DNA of 64,000 nucleotides from Betaproteobacteria bacterium (GTDB lineage: Bacteria > Bdellovibrionota_B > Oligoflexia > Silvanigrellales > Silvanigrellaceae), in assembly GCA_016868315.1 (NCBI GenBank), contig VGHE01000004.1, positions 208,000 through 271,999 of the forward strand, written 5' to 3'. Shown here piece by piece: positions 55,423 to 63,997 of the stretch; positions within the stretch are counted from its first letter, which is position 1, and each line of letters starts with the position of its first letter. The notes below the pieces were generated by a model. That model did not search any database and had not been told where the DNA came from. It saw nothing but the letters and a program-made list of their open reading frames with translations. The position numbers and the translations under genes are program-made.

Positions 55423-56909
55423 GTCATATAACCCTCAAGGCATCCACACTGCTTGAAGCAACCTTGAAGTCTCTTTTGCCTGCCGCTGTTTCGGCACAGT
55501 GCACGCGCAACCATTTTTTAGGTGATCGGAGCGCTCTTCAGGCGGCATTAAAGAGTCTCTTTGGTTCGAGCACAGAGAATAGTGCAAGACTTTTGCTTGT
55601 GTCTGATGGTGTGCACAAGCTTTCGGGTGATGCACAGGCGAACGTGGATGATTTTTTCAAACAGCTGTGCACTGATTCCGAACTGCCTTTTGAATTTCTC
55701 GATATTTCAAGTGTCCTCTCCTGCCGCCCTGAGGAAGTGCATGCTTCGGTTGAAGCTGTTTCTGTGCTCAAAGGTAAATTACATCAACGTACGCCAGCTC
55801 CTGTGGTTGTCCTGGGCAGTGGCTCTCTCACAGATGTTGTGAAGCACACCCTGTTCGAGCTCGGCTGGTCGGGTGTGCCGTTCGTAGTGCTTCCTACGGC
55901 GCTGACAGTCACAGCATTCACATCTCATTTTGCTGTGCTTGAGGAATCTGGAGCAAAGCGGACGAGGCTCTCACGCACAGTGGATCACTGCTTGTGGTAC
56001 GCACCTGTGTTGTCAGCTGCTCCGCAGGCCATGACGCGCGCAGGATATGGCGACCTTCTCGCGCGTTTTGTGGCTTATGGCGATTGGTATCTCGGTTGGA
56101 AGCTTGGAGTTGCAGAGCGCTACGATGAATTAGCCTTTCATTTGATGGAGCCTTTCAGCGGCCATCTGCGTCGCCATGCAGGTGCCTTGCAGCAGTGGCC
56201 TGTTTCGGCTGAGGCCATCGAAGATCTTGCTGCAATTCTTGCAATGGCGGGCATCGCCATGTCTGTGTCTGGTGAAACAACTCCTCTGAGTGGTTACGAG
56301 CACACAATCAGTCATGCGTTGGATTATCTGCACCTGACGTCTGGTCATGCGCTCTCTTGGCATGGCGAACAGGTTGCACTCGCAAGTTTGGCCAGTGCTG
56401 AATCGTACGATCAGCTTCTTTCACTTGAGAAGATTGATTTTCAAAACGTGCGTCCAGTGAGTGAAGAGCGAATTAAAAGAACAATCACTCAGCTGTTGCA
56501 GACAGCCCCTTATTTCGGCTTCGAGGAGTCTGAACTGACGCCTGAGCAGCGCAAGAGCCGATTGGAGGCACTCCAACCGGGCATTGCAAAAGCAACACTT
56601 CTTTTCACCGAAGACTATCGTAAGAAGCACGAGAAGTGGTTGCGTGCGCGAGAGAACATCACGTCATTTGAAGAGAACTGGATATCCATTCGCGAACATC
56701 TGCGCATGCTTGTGATTCCTGCTGCTGAGATGCAGTCCTTGATTGTGGCCGCTGGCCTCCCGCTCGTGCCCGAGCAGACTTCTCAGCCTACCAGTGCGTT
56801 GGAATACCGCTGGGCGCTCCGCTTTGCACCGTTTGTGCGCTCGCGTGTTTCACTTGCAGATTTTATTTTTTGGCTTGGAGAAGATCCCGCCCTTTGGGCA
56901 ACTGTTTAG
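55419..56909 (+). CDS. Glycerol-1-phosphate dehydrogenase-like (AraM/EgsA family) protein
   Basis: 496 residues of the iron/zinc alcohol dehydrogenase fold. Nucleotide-binding GSGSLTDVVKH is followed by PTALTVTAFTS and AAPQAMTRAGYGDLLARFVAYGDW. The metal ligands of AraM are all present: Asp in GYGD, His in GYEHTISH and His in SWHGEQVA. AraM makes glycerol-1-phosphate, the mirror image of the usual bacterial backbone. About 80-100 residues longer than AraM, mostly at the N- and C-termini. The ATGA overlap with lgt fixes the start at 55419. The true substrate is not certain. Confidence 0.75.
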   Translation: MSHITLKASTLLEATLKSLLPAAVSAQCTRNHFLGDRSALQAALKSLFGSSTENSARLLLVSDGVHKLSGDAQANVDDFFKQLCTDSELPFEFLDISSVLSCRPEEVHASVEAVSVLKGKLHQRTPAPVVVLGSGSLTDVVKHTLFELGWSGVPFVVLPTALTVTAFTSHFAVLEESGAKRTRLSRTVDHCLWYAPVLSAAPQAMTRAGYGDLLARFVAYGDWYLGWKLGVAERYDELAFHLMEPFSGHLRRHAGALQQWPVSAEAIEDLAAILAMAGIAMSVSGETTPLSGYEHTISHALDYLHLTSGHALSWHGEQVALASLASAESYDQLLSLEKIDFQNVRPVSEERIKRTITQLLQTAPYFGFEESELTPEQRKSRLEALQPGIAKATLLFTEDYRKKHEKWLRARENITSFEENWISIREHLRMLVIPAAEMQSLIVAAGLPLVPEQTSQPTSALEYRWALRFAPFVRSRVSLADFIFWLGEDPALWATV

Positions 56910-56915
56910 TTGGTT

Positions 56916-57773
56916 TTATTTTGCTTCAGGTGCACCAGGAGTCGGAGCTGCATCGCCAGCTTCAGCTGGATTGACCGGAGCAGGTGTTGGTGCAGCGGGC
57001 GGAGGTGTGATGTCGCGTGTCAAAGTCAGCCACGGACTGACACGCGCGTCCTGAGCACTGCTTGTGTGACTGCGTGGGAGTGTCACCAAGGTTCTCAGTT
57101 TAAGCATTTGTCGATTGGGACCCGTCCAGACCCGCAAACAGATTTTTCGACTACCCTCGACCCAAATGAATCCGAGGTGCGGAGTTTGGAAGCCACCGCA
57201 ATATTCACGGATGAACTGGTTCCACTCGGGTCCTGATGTTGGTTTAGGCGAATAGGGAAGTTCGTCGCGGTTGGTCACGACAGTGAAAGGCACCGTGATT
57301 TGCTTCAGGGCACCCACGTTGAAGTCCTTCAGCAACGCGCCCAACCTCAAAAAGGAGGTTACTGCTGCAGGTGTATTGATATTCTGTTCCGAGCGGATGA
57401 GCTCAGTGAGTGCGGCTTCGGTTTTTGCCACCTCTTCATTTCCAGGCGGAGGTAGCAGGCTTGTGCGACCTTCGTTCTCGAGTGCATAGACCTGGATTTG
57501 CTTTTGCAGACTATCGAACTGAACAAAGTTTTCTCGACCATAACGTTCGTCGGGAAAAATGCGGCTCTTGAAATCGACTCCGCTCCAACCTCCACTCAGA
57601 ATGGCGTAGCCATCGGTGGCAAAGTTGTGAGGCATCATGTTTTGAACGAGAACGTCTTGTTCAACTGAGACAACTTGCTTGCTTTTTGTACACGCCGAGA
57701 AATTCAACGCCGCGATGCCAATGCATGCAGCAATGAACGTGGGTCGTTTCGGCTGTGAATTGAAAGTCCGCAA
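56916..57773 (-). CDS. Putative lipoprotein, unknown function
   Basis: 285 residues. The N-terminus has a hydrophobic stretch ending in FSAC (Cys near residue 28), a plausible lipobox, and the C-terminus is a Pro/Ala-rich tail. The middle is not recognised. The start is TTG at 57773, supported by GAGGGAGAA upstream. It is convergent with the dehydrogenase gene, six bases apart. Confidence 0.65.
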   Translation of the reverse strand: MRTFNSQPKRPTFIAACIGIAALNFSACTKSKQVVSVEQDVLVQNMMPHNFATDGYAILSGGWSGVDFKSRIFPDERYGRENFVQFDSLQKQIQVYALENEGRTSLLPPPGNEEVAKTEAALTELIRSEQNINTPAAVTSFLRLGALLKDFNVGALKQITVPFTVVTNRDELPYSPKPTSGPEWNQFIREYCGGFQTPHLGFIWVEGSRKICLRVWTGPNRQMLKLRTLVTLPRSHTSSAQDARVSPWLTLTRDITPPPAAPTPAPVNPAEAGDAAPTPGAPEAK

Positions 57774-57839
57774 AAGCTGATTCTCCCTCTTGACTCATTT
57801 TTCCTTGATTTTAGCACCTTTGAAAGGTCAAGAGTCAGA

Positions 57840-59063
57840 TCATTGGCGGCGAGCGTCAGCTCCTTGACCGGTCGTTTTCAAGATGTACTCGATTTTAGAG
57901 AACACCTCCTCAGGTTTGATGCTGGTCAGGCAACGCATATTTTTGAAGCGACACTCACCCTGCCCGTGCCTGCTACAGGGGCTGCACGAGAGCTGGGCAT
58001 GATGAAGATTCACGTGAGAGCCCTGCGGAGCAAAGCCCAGGAGCGGATGTGTGGCGCCAAACAGGACACTGGCGGGCGTTCCCAGCAGATCGGCGGCATG
58101 GCTTGCAAATGAGTCGCCGGTGACCACATAGGTGGCTGTGCGGATGAGCGCGAGTGTTTCGGCAAGAGTGGTTTTACCAATGTTGTTGATGATGCGCCCA
58201 TGAGGTGGGAATGAAAGATACTCACCCACAGCGCGGTCTTCCGCTCCCCCGCAGAGCACCACCGACAGGTGGGTTTGTTCGAGAATCAACTTTTGCAGGG
58301 TGCGGTAATTTTCCTTTGGCCAACTCTTCAGGCGGAGACTCGCACCCACGAGAAAAACAACATGCCCCGCCGGTACCTGAGCGGGTGAGTGCGGAGCTAT
58401 CAGAGGCATCGGTGCTGGGTTGAGCGACGCAGTCTCGAGCCGCGGCAAGCCCTCGAGCAATTCTTGTTGCAGCCGATGCACGGGTTTGAGCCGCCGCTGC
58501 AGCCATTGCGGTACACTGCGCTCTGCTTGCTGCCGCCGTGTTAGAAAACTCAAAAAGACCAGCAGCAATCTCCAGAAACTAAGTTTTGCCACTTTTCGCT
58601 TCTCGATGTTCAGGCCGGCGCGCGTGAGTCGTGCCTCGAGGTCTTGAATCGCGCGTCTGCTGCGGGCTGTGTTCTGCACATCGAGAAGAGGCAAGCGCAG
58701 ATTGTTTTTATTCAGCTTTGAATCTGATTTTTGGAGTTGGTTCTTCAAGGCCGAGATGAACTCAGACTCACCGACGTCCTCCAGTCCTTCGCCTGTGCTC
58801 TTTCTCCACAGGAAAGTGGGCACTCCATCTGACACGAGCCAGGCGCCCTGCAAGAGCGGCATACAATTCAATAGAGATGCGTTGTTTTTGTGGGTGACAA
58901 GTACGGGCGAGTAGCCGCGTGTTTGCAGTTGTGCTTGCGCGCGTGCAGCAATGAGTGTGTCTCCGATCGCAGAGATACGTACGAGCAGAGCCGGAGTCTT
59001 GGAGAGAGCCTGTTGATTTTCAACGGGTGAAGAGTTTGCGGGAGATGGCTGATGAGGCGTCAT
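57840..59063 (-). CDS. Glycosyltransferase family 9 (heptosyltransferase-like)
   Basis: 407 residues. N-terminal LLVRISAIGDTLIA is the GT9 donor-domain start; VVFLVGASLRLKSWPKENYRTL, VVLCGGAEDRAVG and YVVTGDSFASHAADLLGTPASVLFG are the C-terminal blocks, with the acidic residue and glycine loop of the family. CSPCSRHGQGECRF is a cysteine cluster also seen in WaaF/WaaC relatives. It probably adds heptose to the LPS core. The ATG overlaps the upstream membrane-protein gene as ATGA. Confidence 0.87.
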   Translation of the reverse strand: MTPHQPSPANSSPVENQQALSKTPALLVRISAIGDTLIAARAQAQLQTRGYSPVLVTHKNNASLLNCMPLLQGAWLVSDGVPTFLWRKSTGEGLEDVGESEFISALKNQLQKSDSKLNKNNLRLPLLDVQNTARSRRAIQDLEARLTRAGLNIEKRKVAKLSFWRLLLVFLSFLTRRQQAERSVPQWLQRRLKPVHRLQQELLEGLPRLETASLNPAPMPLIAPHSPAQVPAGHVVFLVGASLRLKSWPKENYRTLQKLILEQTHLSVVLCGGAEDRAVGEYLSFPPHGRIINNIGKTTLAETLALIRTATYVVTGDSFASHAADLLGTPASVLFGATHPLLGFAPQGSHVNLHHAQLSCSPCSRHGQGECRFKNMRCLTSIKPEEVFSKIEYILKTTGQGADARRQ

Positions 59064-59524
59064 TGGGGCTCAATCCATGTGGGAGTTCTTCGGCGCGCGG
59101 AACCGAGAAAAATGATTCCCCATAAACCGATGGCCAACAGATGAACAACTCCCCCCACGGCTGTCAGCGCGGCTGCCCAAGGGATCTCTCCACGTATCGG
59201 TGGATAAAAGGCCTCAAGGAGCATCCCCGCTCCAAAAACCACTGTTCCACCCAGGGCACTCACGGCACTGCAGACAAGTGTGCGTTCAGATGCTCTGCGA
59301 CGCGCAGCCATGTAGGAAAGCCCGAGTGCAATAAGAGCCAAAGCCATGCTGTTCATGTGGGCGTGGGCGCTGCGCAGCAAAGAGCGCTGCAGGCCCTCGA
59401 GCCAGAGTTTGTCCTCGTTGATGATGGCTTGGTTCAGGCGTGCTCCCAAAAGCGCCCCGAAGGTGGCCCAGGCAGACATCCAAATAAATCCAAAACCCAC
59501 GAGAGTTCGAGCAATTTTAGGCAT
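59060..59524 (-). CDS. Four-helix membrane protein, unknown function
   Basis: 154 residues with four hydrophobic segments separated by short loops and an Arg-rich end (ARRRTPTWIEPQ). The motif AHAHMNSMALALIALGLSYMA includes two histidines in or near a helix. The stop overlaps the GT9 start as ATGA. The ATG at 59524 is chosen because longer frames run into the divergent scpA promoter and coding region; GGAG lies about twelve bases upstream. No family is recognised with confidence. Confidence 0.6.
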   Translation of the reverse strand: MPKIARTLVGFGFIWMSAWATFGALLGARLNQAIINEDKLWLEGLQRSLLRSAHAHMNSMALALIALGLSYMAARRRASERTLVCSAVSALGGTVVFGAGMLLEAFYPPIRGEIPWAAALTAVGGVVHLLAIGLWGIIFLGSARRRTPTWIEPQ

Positions 59525-59611
59525 TTTGATATGGCTCCAGACAACTTCGAGTTTGCCAGACACAGAGGCAATGCGTATCTTACCCGCAACTGTAAGGCTT
59601 GAGCAAAAAAC

Positions 59612-60436
59612 ATGTATCTGCGTCTTGAAAATTTTGATGGCCCACTCGACCTTCTGCTGCACCTCATCAAGCAGCAGGAAATCAATATTTTCAACATTCC
59701 TATTTCGCTTGTGGCTGAACAGTACGTCACCTACTTGCGCAATGTGCCCATGCTCGACTTTCATTCGGCGGGCGAGTTTCTCGCCATGGCTGCACAGCTG
59801 CTGGAAATTAAGGCGAATCTTCTCGTTCCTGCTCTGCAGAACAAGCTCGTCGATGCCCAATCTCTTGAGGACATTCCCGAGGACGACCCCCGCCGTCCGC
59901 TCGTCGAGAGCCTTCTTGAATTCGAAGCAATTCGTGAGGCGTGCGAGAAGCTCGATAAACTGAGTATTCTCGGCCGCGATGTCTTCCCCAGTGGCGAGTC
60001 GTCTCGGCGCGAAGACGAGATTGATAACCCGTTGGCGCCCATCAAAGGTGACGCCTTCTCATTGGTCATTGCTTTTGAGCGTATGCTGTTGCGCTATGCA
60101 CAAAGTCAGGAAGCCCCCAAGGTGAAGGTGCGCGCGCAGAAAGTCACCATCCAAAGCCGAATGGTTGTGATCAAGCGGCGACTCGAAGTGACAAAAAACA
60201 TTACGCTACGTGAATTGTTCGACGATTGTGAAACCCGCTACGACCTTATTGTGACCATTATGGCCACGCTCGAGTTGGCCAAGGCTCATCATGTTTTATT
60301 GCAGCAAGATGAGCTTTTCTCACCCGTGGTGATCTCAATTGGTGAGAAATTCTATGACCAGGCTCCTGAACTTGGCGACGAAGGATCCGATGCTGCTCAG
60401 AAGCCTAAACCCGCTGAGGCAGAGCTTTCTCAGTAA
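59612..60436 (+). CDS. scpA: Segregation and condensation protein A
   Basis: 274-residue kleisin subunit of the bacterial SMC condensin. N-terminal LENFDGPLDLLLHLIKQQEINIFNIPI and AGEFLAMAAQLLEIKANLLVP are diagnostic, and a C-terminal winged-helix part follows (RRLEVTKNITLRELFDDC). Only a weak ribosome site is seen. scpB is not adjacent. The 3' end overlaps the convergent gene by 32 bases. Confidence 0.93.
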   Translation: MYLRLENFDGPLDLLLHLIKQQEINIFNIPISLVAEQYVTYLRNVPMLDFHSAGEFLAMAAQLLEIKANLLVPALQNKLVDAQSLEDIPEDDPRRPLVESLLEFEAIREACEKLDKLSILGRDVFPSGESSRREDEIDNPLAPIKGDAFSLVIAFERMLLRYAQSQEAPKVKVRAQKVTIQSRMVVIKRRLEVTKNITLRELFDDCETRYDLIVTIMATLELAKAHHVLLQQDELFSPVVISIGEKFYDQAPELGDEGSDAAQKPKPAEAELSQ

Positions 60437-61613
60437 TCTGCGCAATCCACTCTCGGTGTGCCACACTTAATGGAAAAGTTTCATCTGAATGGCGCACTTT
60501 CAGTCGCGCTTGTTTGAGATTCTCGCGGTTGATTCTCGGAAACAGCATCCAGATTTCATCGTCCATCAGCTCGGTCGCCGAGACATGGTTTTCTTGGCAA
60601 TACGAGAGAAGTTTTTCTGCACAATTGACCGCGTCTTCGAATGCTTCGCCCTGTTGATGCAGGTTTCGTCGCATGCAGTCTGCATAAATGAAGTTCTCGA
60701 CATCCAGAAGCCGAGCACGTTGTTTTGCACCACGCGCAATTTCGTTTTTACACCACTGTTCGAGTGTTTCACTGAACTGGGCGACGATGTTGTCCAAACA
60801 AAGAGCGAAGCCATGGAAATTTCTGTCAGCAACAAACTGTGTTGCTTCGTCTTCCCAGTGCATCGAAACAACCCGGTTGAATCGGCTTTTCAGCGCGCGG
60901 TTGTGTAATGTGTGGACTTTTTTATTCCTAAGCTTCTGCTTGTAGCCAACGCGGTGGAGTGAGTCAGGCTCTTCACCCGGTGCTTTTCCGAACAGACCCT
61001 CAACTCTCAAAAGAACCCGCTCGAGCTGTGCGAGTACCTGAACAAGGCGGCTCGAGAGATTCAAAAGTTCAAAGGCAGGCGTCGGACTCTTCGCTCGCAC
61101 CAGGTCGCTCCAGGTCAGGGTCGGGCGGCTGAGCAGGTCGCCACAGGTGCGCGTCAGTGCGGCAAGGCGCTCGCTCTGGAATTTCTCCAGAGCCTCTCCC
61201 GCTGTCCCCCGGAAGGGCGAAGCGGCCAAAAGAGTTTCAATTTCTTGGGTGAGTCGGGTGGCTAGCGGTGGATCATCGGTAATGACGTTGAGCTCTTTGC
61301 GTGCTCTGGAAGCGAGTAATTCCAGGAGCTTGTCTTCCAGAACAGAGCTTCGCCAGGCGAGTGCGCACAGGGCGCTGAGTTGGCGTGCCTCGGTCAGCAT
61401 CGGGCATTCCAGTTCGGTCAGGTAAACCTCGGCTTCCTGTGCGGGTGAGGCCTCGGTTTGCTCGAGAGCCAACAGCTGGGCGGCTGCGGTTTGCCCGCTT
61501 TCGAGCAGTTTGTGGGCAAAAAGCCGTCCGAGGCGAACAACGACGGTGTCCACCACCCCGGAAACCGGAAGAATTGAGGCCGCGTTTTTTGAGAGCAAAT
61601 CAAGGTTGACCAC
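60405..61613 (-). CDS. Helical protein, unknown function
   Basis: 402 residues, largely alpha-helical and charged, without signal peptide or membrane helices. No family is recognised. Cysteines and Trp are scattered; the C-terminal half has basic patches (KQKLRNKKVHTLHNRALKSRFNR at about 233-255, given here in parts: KLRNKK, LKSRFNR) that could bind nucleic acid (weak inference). A GTG at 61613 with AGAGGA upstream is preferred to the GTG at 61628. Convergent overlap with scpA is 32 bases. Confidence 0.6.
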   Translation of the reverse strand: MVNLDLLSKNAASILPVSGVVDTVVVRLGRLFAHKLLESGQTAAAQLLALEQTEASPAQEAEVYLTELECPMLTEARQLSALCALAWRSSVLEDKLLELLASRARKELNVITDDPPLATRLTQEIETLLAASPFRGTAGEALEKFQSERLAALTRTCGDLLSRPTLTWSDLVRAKSPTPAFELLNLSSRLVQVLAQLERVLLRVEGLFGKAPGEEPDSLHRVGYKQKLRNKKVHTLHNRALKSRFNRVVSMHWEDEATQFVADRNFHGFALCLDNIVAQFSETLEQWCKNEIARGAKQRARLLDVENFIYADCMRRNLHQQGEAFEDAVNCAEKLLSYCQENHVSATELMDDEIWMLFPRINRENLKQARLKVRHSDETFPLSVAHREWIAQITEKALPQRV

Positions 61614-61944
61614 AGCGTGTCCTCTCACTATAAGGGGCTGCCTGCGTCCAGTATGCCCGGTTTAGCCGGATGCGCAGAGGGTGCCTTTTACGTGTGTGTC
61701 AGATGACTGGCACGCGCATTCACTGCATCGGTTCGGTTCTTCCACAACCTGACCGCTGGAGTCTGCGTCATGGTCACGTTCACAGGTGCTGTCCATGCGC
61801 TGAAGCGGAAGATGTTACGTCTTTGTATTGAACTCTGCGTTGTGAGAACGCCCTTTAGTTCTGCAAGACTTGCATCAGAAAGTTCGGTGTGCGGTTGAGT
61901 TAAATTGTAATTTTTCAAGTGAAAAATTACGTGGAGTTTTGGAA
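61614..61944. other. Divergent intergenic region before rplM
   Basis: 331 bases between two divergent genes. It holds the rplM leader hairpin (61907-61930). Small open frames occur on both strands but none has a ribosome site. No sigma-70 pair with good spacing could be fixed by eye. Confidence 0.6.
61907..61930 (+). promoter_or_regulatory. Perfect AT-rich stem-loop in rplM leader
   Basis: GTAATTTTTC, loop AAGT, GAAAAATTAC: a ten-base perfect stem ending one base before the GTGGAG ribosome site of rplM. In E. coli the rplM leader is a target for autoregulation by L13; whether this stem does the same job is inferred. Confidence 0.5.
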
Positions 61945-62385
61945 ATGAAAACCTACAGCGCAAAACCATCTGAAGTGAATAAAAAGTGGTTCATCGTCGA
62001 TGCCGAAGGGCAAACATTGGGCCGTATCGCTTCGCAAATTGCTTATGTCCTGCGTGGCAAGCACAAAGCGATTTTCACACCTCACATTGATACCGGCGAC
62101 AACATCATCGTCATCAATGCCGAGAAAGTGCGTCTGGCTGGCAACAAAGAAACAACGAAAATGTACTACCGTCACACAGGCTACTTCGGAGGACTCAAGT
62201 CCTTCACCGCTGGTGACATCCGTGCGAAACATCCTGAGCGCCTCATCGAGTTGGCTGTCAAAGGAATGCTTCCACACAATGTTTTGGGTCGTGAATTGTT
62301 CAGAAACCTGAAGGTTTATTGCGGTAGCGAGCATCCTCATGCCGCGCAGAAACCCGAGCCAATGCCTGCGCGCACGAAGGCTTGA
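61945..62385 (+). CDS. rplM: 50S ribosomal protein L13
   Basis: 146 residues; [45 protein letters not shown] and [20 protein letters not shown] are diagnostic for uL13. The start at 61945 follows GTGGAG. rpsI follows after 38 bases, the usual L13-S9 operon. Confidence 0.97.
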   Translation: MKTYSAKPSEVNKKWFIVDAEGQTLGRIASQIAYVLRGKHKAIFTPHIDTGDNIIVINAEKVRLAGNKETTKMYYRHTGYFGGLKSFTAGDIRAKHPERLIELAVKGMLPHNVLGRELFRNLKVYCGSEHPHAAQKPEPMPARTKA

Positions 62386-62423
62386 TTCACCCTCATTCTG
62401 ACTAACAAAGGAAGGCTCACACA

Positions 62424-62816
62424 ATGGCCAGCAAATACTTCACAGGTCTCGGCAAACGCAAACACGCTATCGCCCGCGTTTACATCAAGGAAGGCAAGGG
62501 AAAGATCACTGTTAATTCCCGCACCCTTGAAGACTACTTCAAGCGCCCAACCTCCCGCATGGTGGTTGAGCAGGCTCTCAAGCTCGTTGCTCTCAACGGC
62601 AAAATTGACATCAATGTGAACGTCATCGGCGGCGGCCTCTCTGGTCAAGCCGGTGCTATTCGCCACGGCCTCACACGCGCCCTCATGGAGTTCAATCCTG
62701 AGTTGCGTCCAGCTCTCAAGGCTGCAGGCTTCGTGACCCGCGACCCTCGCATCAAAGAGCGCAAAAAATACGGTCTCAAGTCCGCGCGCGCTCGCTTCCA
62801 GTTCTCGAAGCGTTAA
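62424..62816 (+). CDS. rpsI: 30S ribosomal protein S9
   Basis: 130 residues; [40 protein letters not shown] and the basic end [25 protein letters not shown] (C-terminal KR, which reaches the P-site tRNA) identify uS9. Second gene of the rplM-rpsI operon, ending at the hairpin near 62900. Confidence 0.97.
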   Translation: MASKYFTGLGKRKHAIARVYIKEGKGKITVNSRTLEDYFKRPTSRMVVEQALKLVALNGKIDINVNVIGGGLSGQAGAIRHGLTRALMEFNPELRPALKAAGFVTRDPRIKERKKYGLKSARARFQFSKR

Positions 62817-62898
62817 TCCGCTGCTTCTTCACGAGAGCTGCGCTTTCGGGAAGAGCAATCGAGCTGGCTTTGGGCACTCCTGGTGCCAAACGATCAAG

Positions 62899-62933
62899 CA
62901 AAAAATGGCTGCCCCAAAGGCAGTCATTTTTTT
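62899..62933 (+). terminator. Rho-independent terminator of rplM-rpsI
   Basis: ATGGCTGCC pairs with GGCAGTCAT (one G-T wobble) around a CCAAA loop; the stem is followed by seven T and preceded by A-rich sequence. Confidence 0.88.
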
Positions 62934-63002
62934 ATGTGCATAACCACCCCTTCGGCTCTCTTTTGTCGCAGGAAACACAAGCGTTTTTTGGACAGCTGGC
63001 CA

Positions 63003-63022
63003 TGTGGATAACTTGTGTATAA
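63003..63022 (-). promoter_or_regulatory. Pair of DnaA boxes
   Basis: On the minus strand, 63003-63011 reads TTATCCACA and 63014-63022 reads TTATACACA; both match the consensus TTATNCACA. Same orientation, eleven bases apart (one helical turn). No AT-rich unwinding stretch or further boxes are evident nearby, so a full oriC is not claimed. Confidence 0.6.
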
Positions 63023-63075
63023 CTCGAGTCAGTTGCGGCGCGTTGAAGCAGCCGACTGACCCGCCTGAAGACGAA

Positions 63076-63117
63076 GCAAAAAAAAGAGCCCGGGACGTCT
63101 CCCGAGCTCTTTTTTGC
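63076..63117. terminator. Terminator-like hairpin, probably of the 36-codon gene
   Basis: GAGCCCGGGA and TCCCGAGCTC form a ten-base stem with one mismatch; A-run on the left and T-run on the right allow termination in both directions. It lies 29 bases downstream of the minus-strand 36-codon gene. Confidence 0.8.
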
Positions 63118-63145
63118 AGGCAGAGAGCCCTAGCGGGCTCCAACC

Positions 63146-63256
63146 TTACTTGCCACCGGTTCTCGCTGCGCGACGACGGCGGAGAAGACGACGCTTCTTA
63201 CGACCGACTTTACGACGACCCTTGGGATGCTTTCTCTTGTGGCGTGAACCGTGCAC
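63146..63256 (-). CDS. 36-residue Arg/Lys-rich small protein, possibly ribosome-associated
   Basis: GTG start with a perfect AGGAGG five bases upstream; the 36 residues contain about 20 Arg/Lys/His (HKRKHPKGRRK, GRKKRRLLRRRR) and end in TGGK-stop. Length, composition and ribosome site resemble the very small basic proteins of the AURKAIP1/COX24 (mS38/bS22-like) group or other tiny ribosomal proteins; this is by resemblance, not a firm match. It is followed by a strong terminator. It lies near rplM-rpsI but on the opposite strand. Confidence 0.7.
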   Translation of the reverse strand: MHGSRHKRKHPKGRRKVGRKKRRLLRRRRAARTGGK

Positions 63257-63349
63257 GGGAACCTCCTAAAACATTCTGCAGAATTAAAAAAAACAATACT
63301 CTTCCTAGGAAAACAACTGAATTTTGAGCGTCAAAAGCCCAAAATGCCA

Positions 63350-63384
63350 GCACCGGAGCTGTGGCGTGTAGCACAGTCCGGTGC
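63350..63384. repeat. Long inverted repeat downstream of pilin gene
   Basis: GCACCGGAGCTGTG at 63350-63363 pairs with CACAGTCCGGTGC at 63372-63384: 13 base pairs with a single bulge and an eight-base loop. It lies 38 bases beyond the pilin stop and could end that transcript, but it has no clear T-run. Confidence 0.55.
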
Positions 63385-63421
63385 GGGGGGCAAGGATCTG
63401 GAGACAGATTTGAATATCTTG

Positions 63422-63997
63422 TTATTGTTTGTTGTCGAGGTCTGTGGGTGCACCGGGCACACCGGTGTTCGGGGCAACTGCGAGGGTCGCATCGCGCACT
63501 GCGGCGCATCCACCTGGCCCAAGTCCTCCGTCGGGAGAAGCTAACGAAAGACTGTTCGTAACGTCCGTCACCGAGCAGAGTGCTTTGTTCGTGTTAATCG
63601 CCCATTTATCAACCGCACCGCCCAAAAGAGGGCGTTTCGAGGCAGCGCCCCCCGTCCATCGCGAAACAGCTGGGACTGAGGTGACGCCGTAGCGGTACTT
63701 GTTGTCCGGGCGCGCAATGAAAGTGATCCGGTTGGCATTATCAGGACCACATCCCTGTGTCGCTGACTCAGCACACTGTCCTGCGATGTTTGGGAATTGG
63801 TCATTCGCTTCTTCGTAGGCGATCATCGCCAAGTACAGTGCGTGAAGGTTGGCTTTCGCTTCCGACTGCACACCCTTTGCGCGGAAAGATTGCACGCGTG
63901 GCCCAGCCACTGCTGCAAGAATTCCGATAATCGCGACCACGACCATGAGCTCTACGAGAGTAAAGCCCGCAACCGATGACCTGACTTTGGGATTCAA
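63422..63997 (-). CDS. Type IV pilin/pseudopilin
   Basis: 191 residues with the class III signal SSVAG^FTLVELMVVVAIIGILAAVA; mature Glu5 is present, and the hydrophobic helix runs to about residue 33. Four cysteines in the head (AGQCAES, QGCGPD, ALCSVT, GGCAAV) could form two disulfides. It is a candidate major pilin (PilA-like) for twitching or adhesion. The ATG at 63997 is three bases from the window end, so its ribosome site and any upstream genes cannot be seen. Confidence 0.88.
   Translation of the reverse strand: MNPKVRSSVAGFTLVELMVVVAIIGILAAVAGPRVQSFRAKGVQSEAKANLHALYLAMIAYEEANDQFPNIAGQCAESATQGCGPDNANRITFIARPDNKYRYGVTSVPAVSRWTGGAASKRPLLGGAVDKWAINTNKALCSVTDVTNSLSLASPDGGLGPGGCAAVRDATLAVAPNTGVPGAPTDLDNKQ

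Larger units (their letters stand above)
62817..63145. other. Intergenic region between rpsI and the 36-codon gene
   Basis: 329 bases holding the rpsI terminator (62899-62933), two DnaA-box matches (63003-63022), a bidirectional terminator-like hairpin (63076-63117) and a small GC stem (63125-63140). No further gene is seen. Confidence 0.7.

Noticed and set aside
61703-61834. 43-codon plus-strand frame in the same region
   Set aside because: No ribosome site and no recognisable composition.
61688-61969. 93-codon minus-strand frame in the rplM promoter region
   Set aside because: It overlaps the rplM start and hairpin, has no ribosome site and no conserved features.
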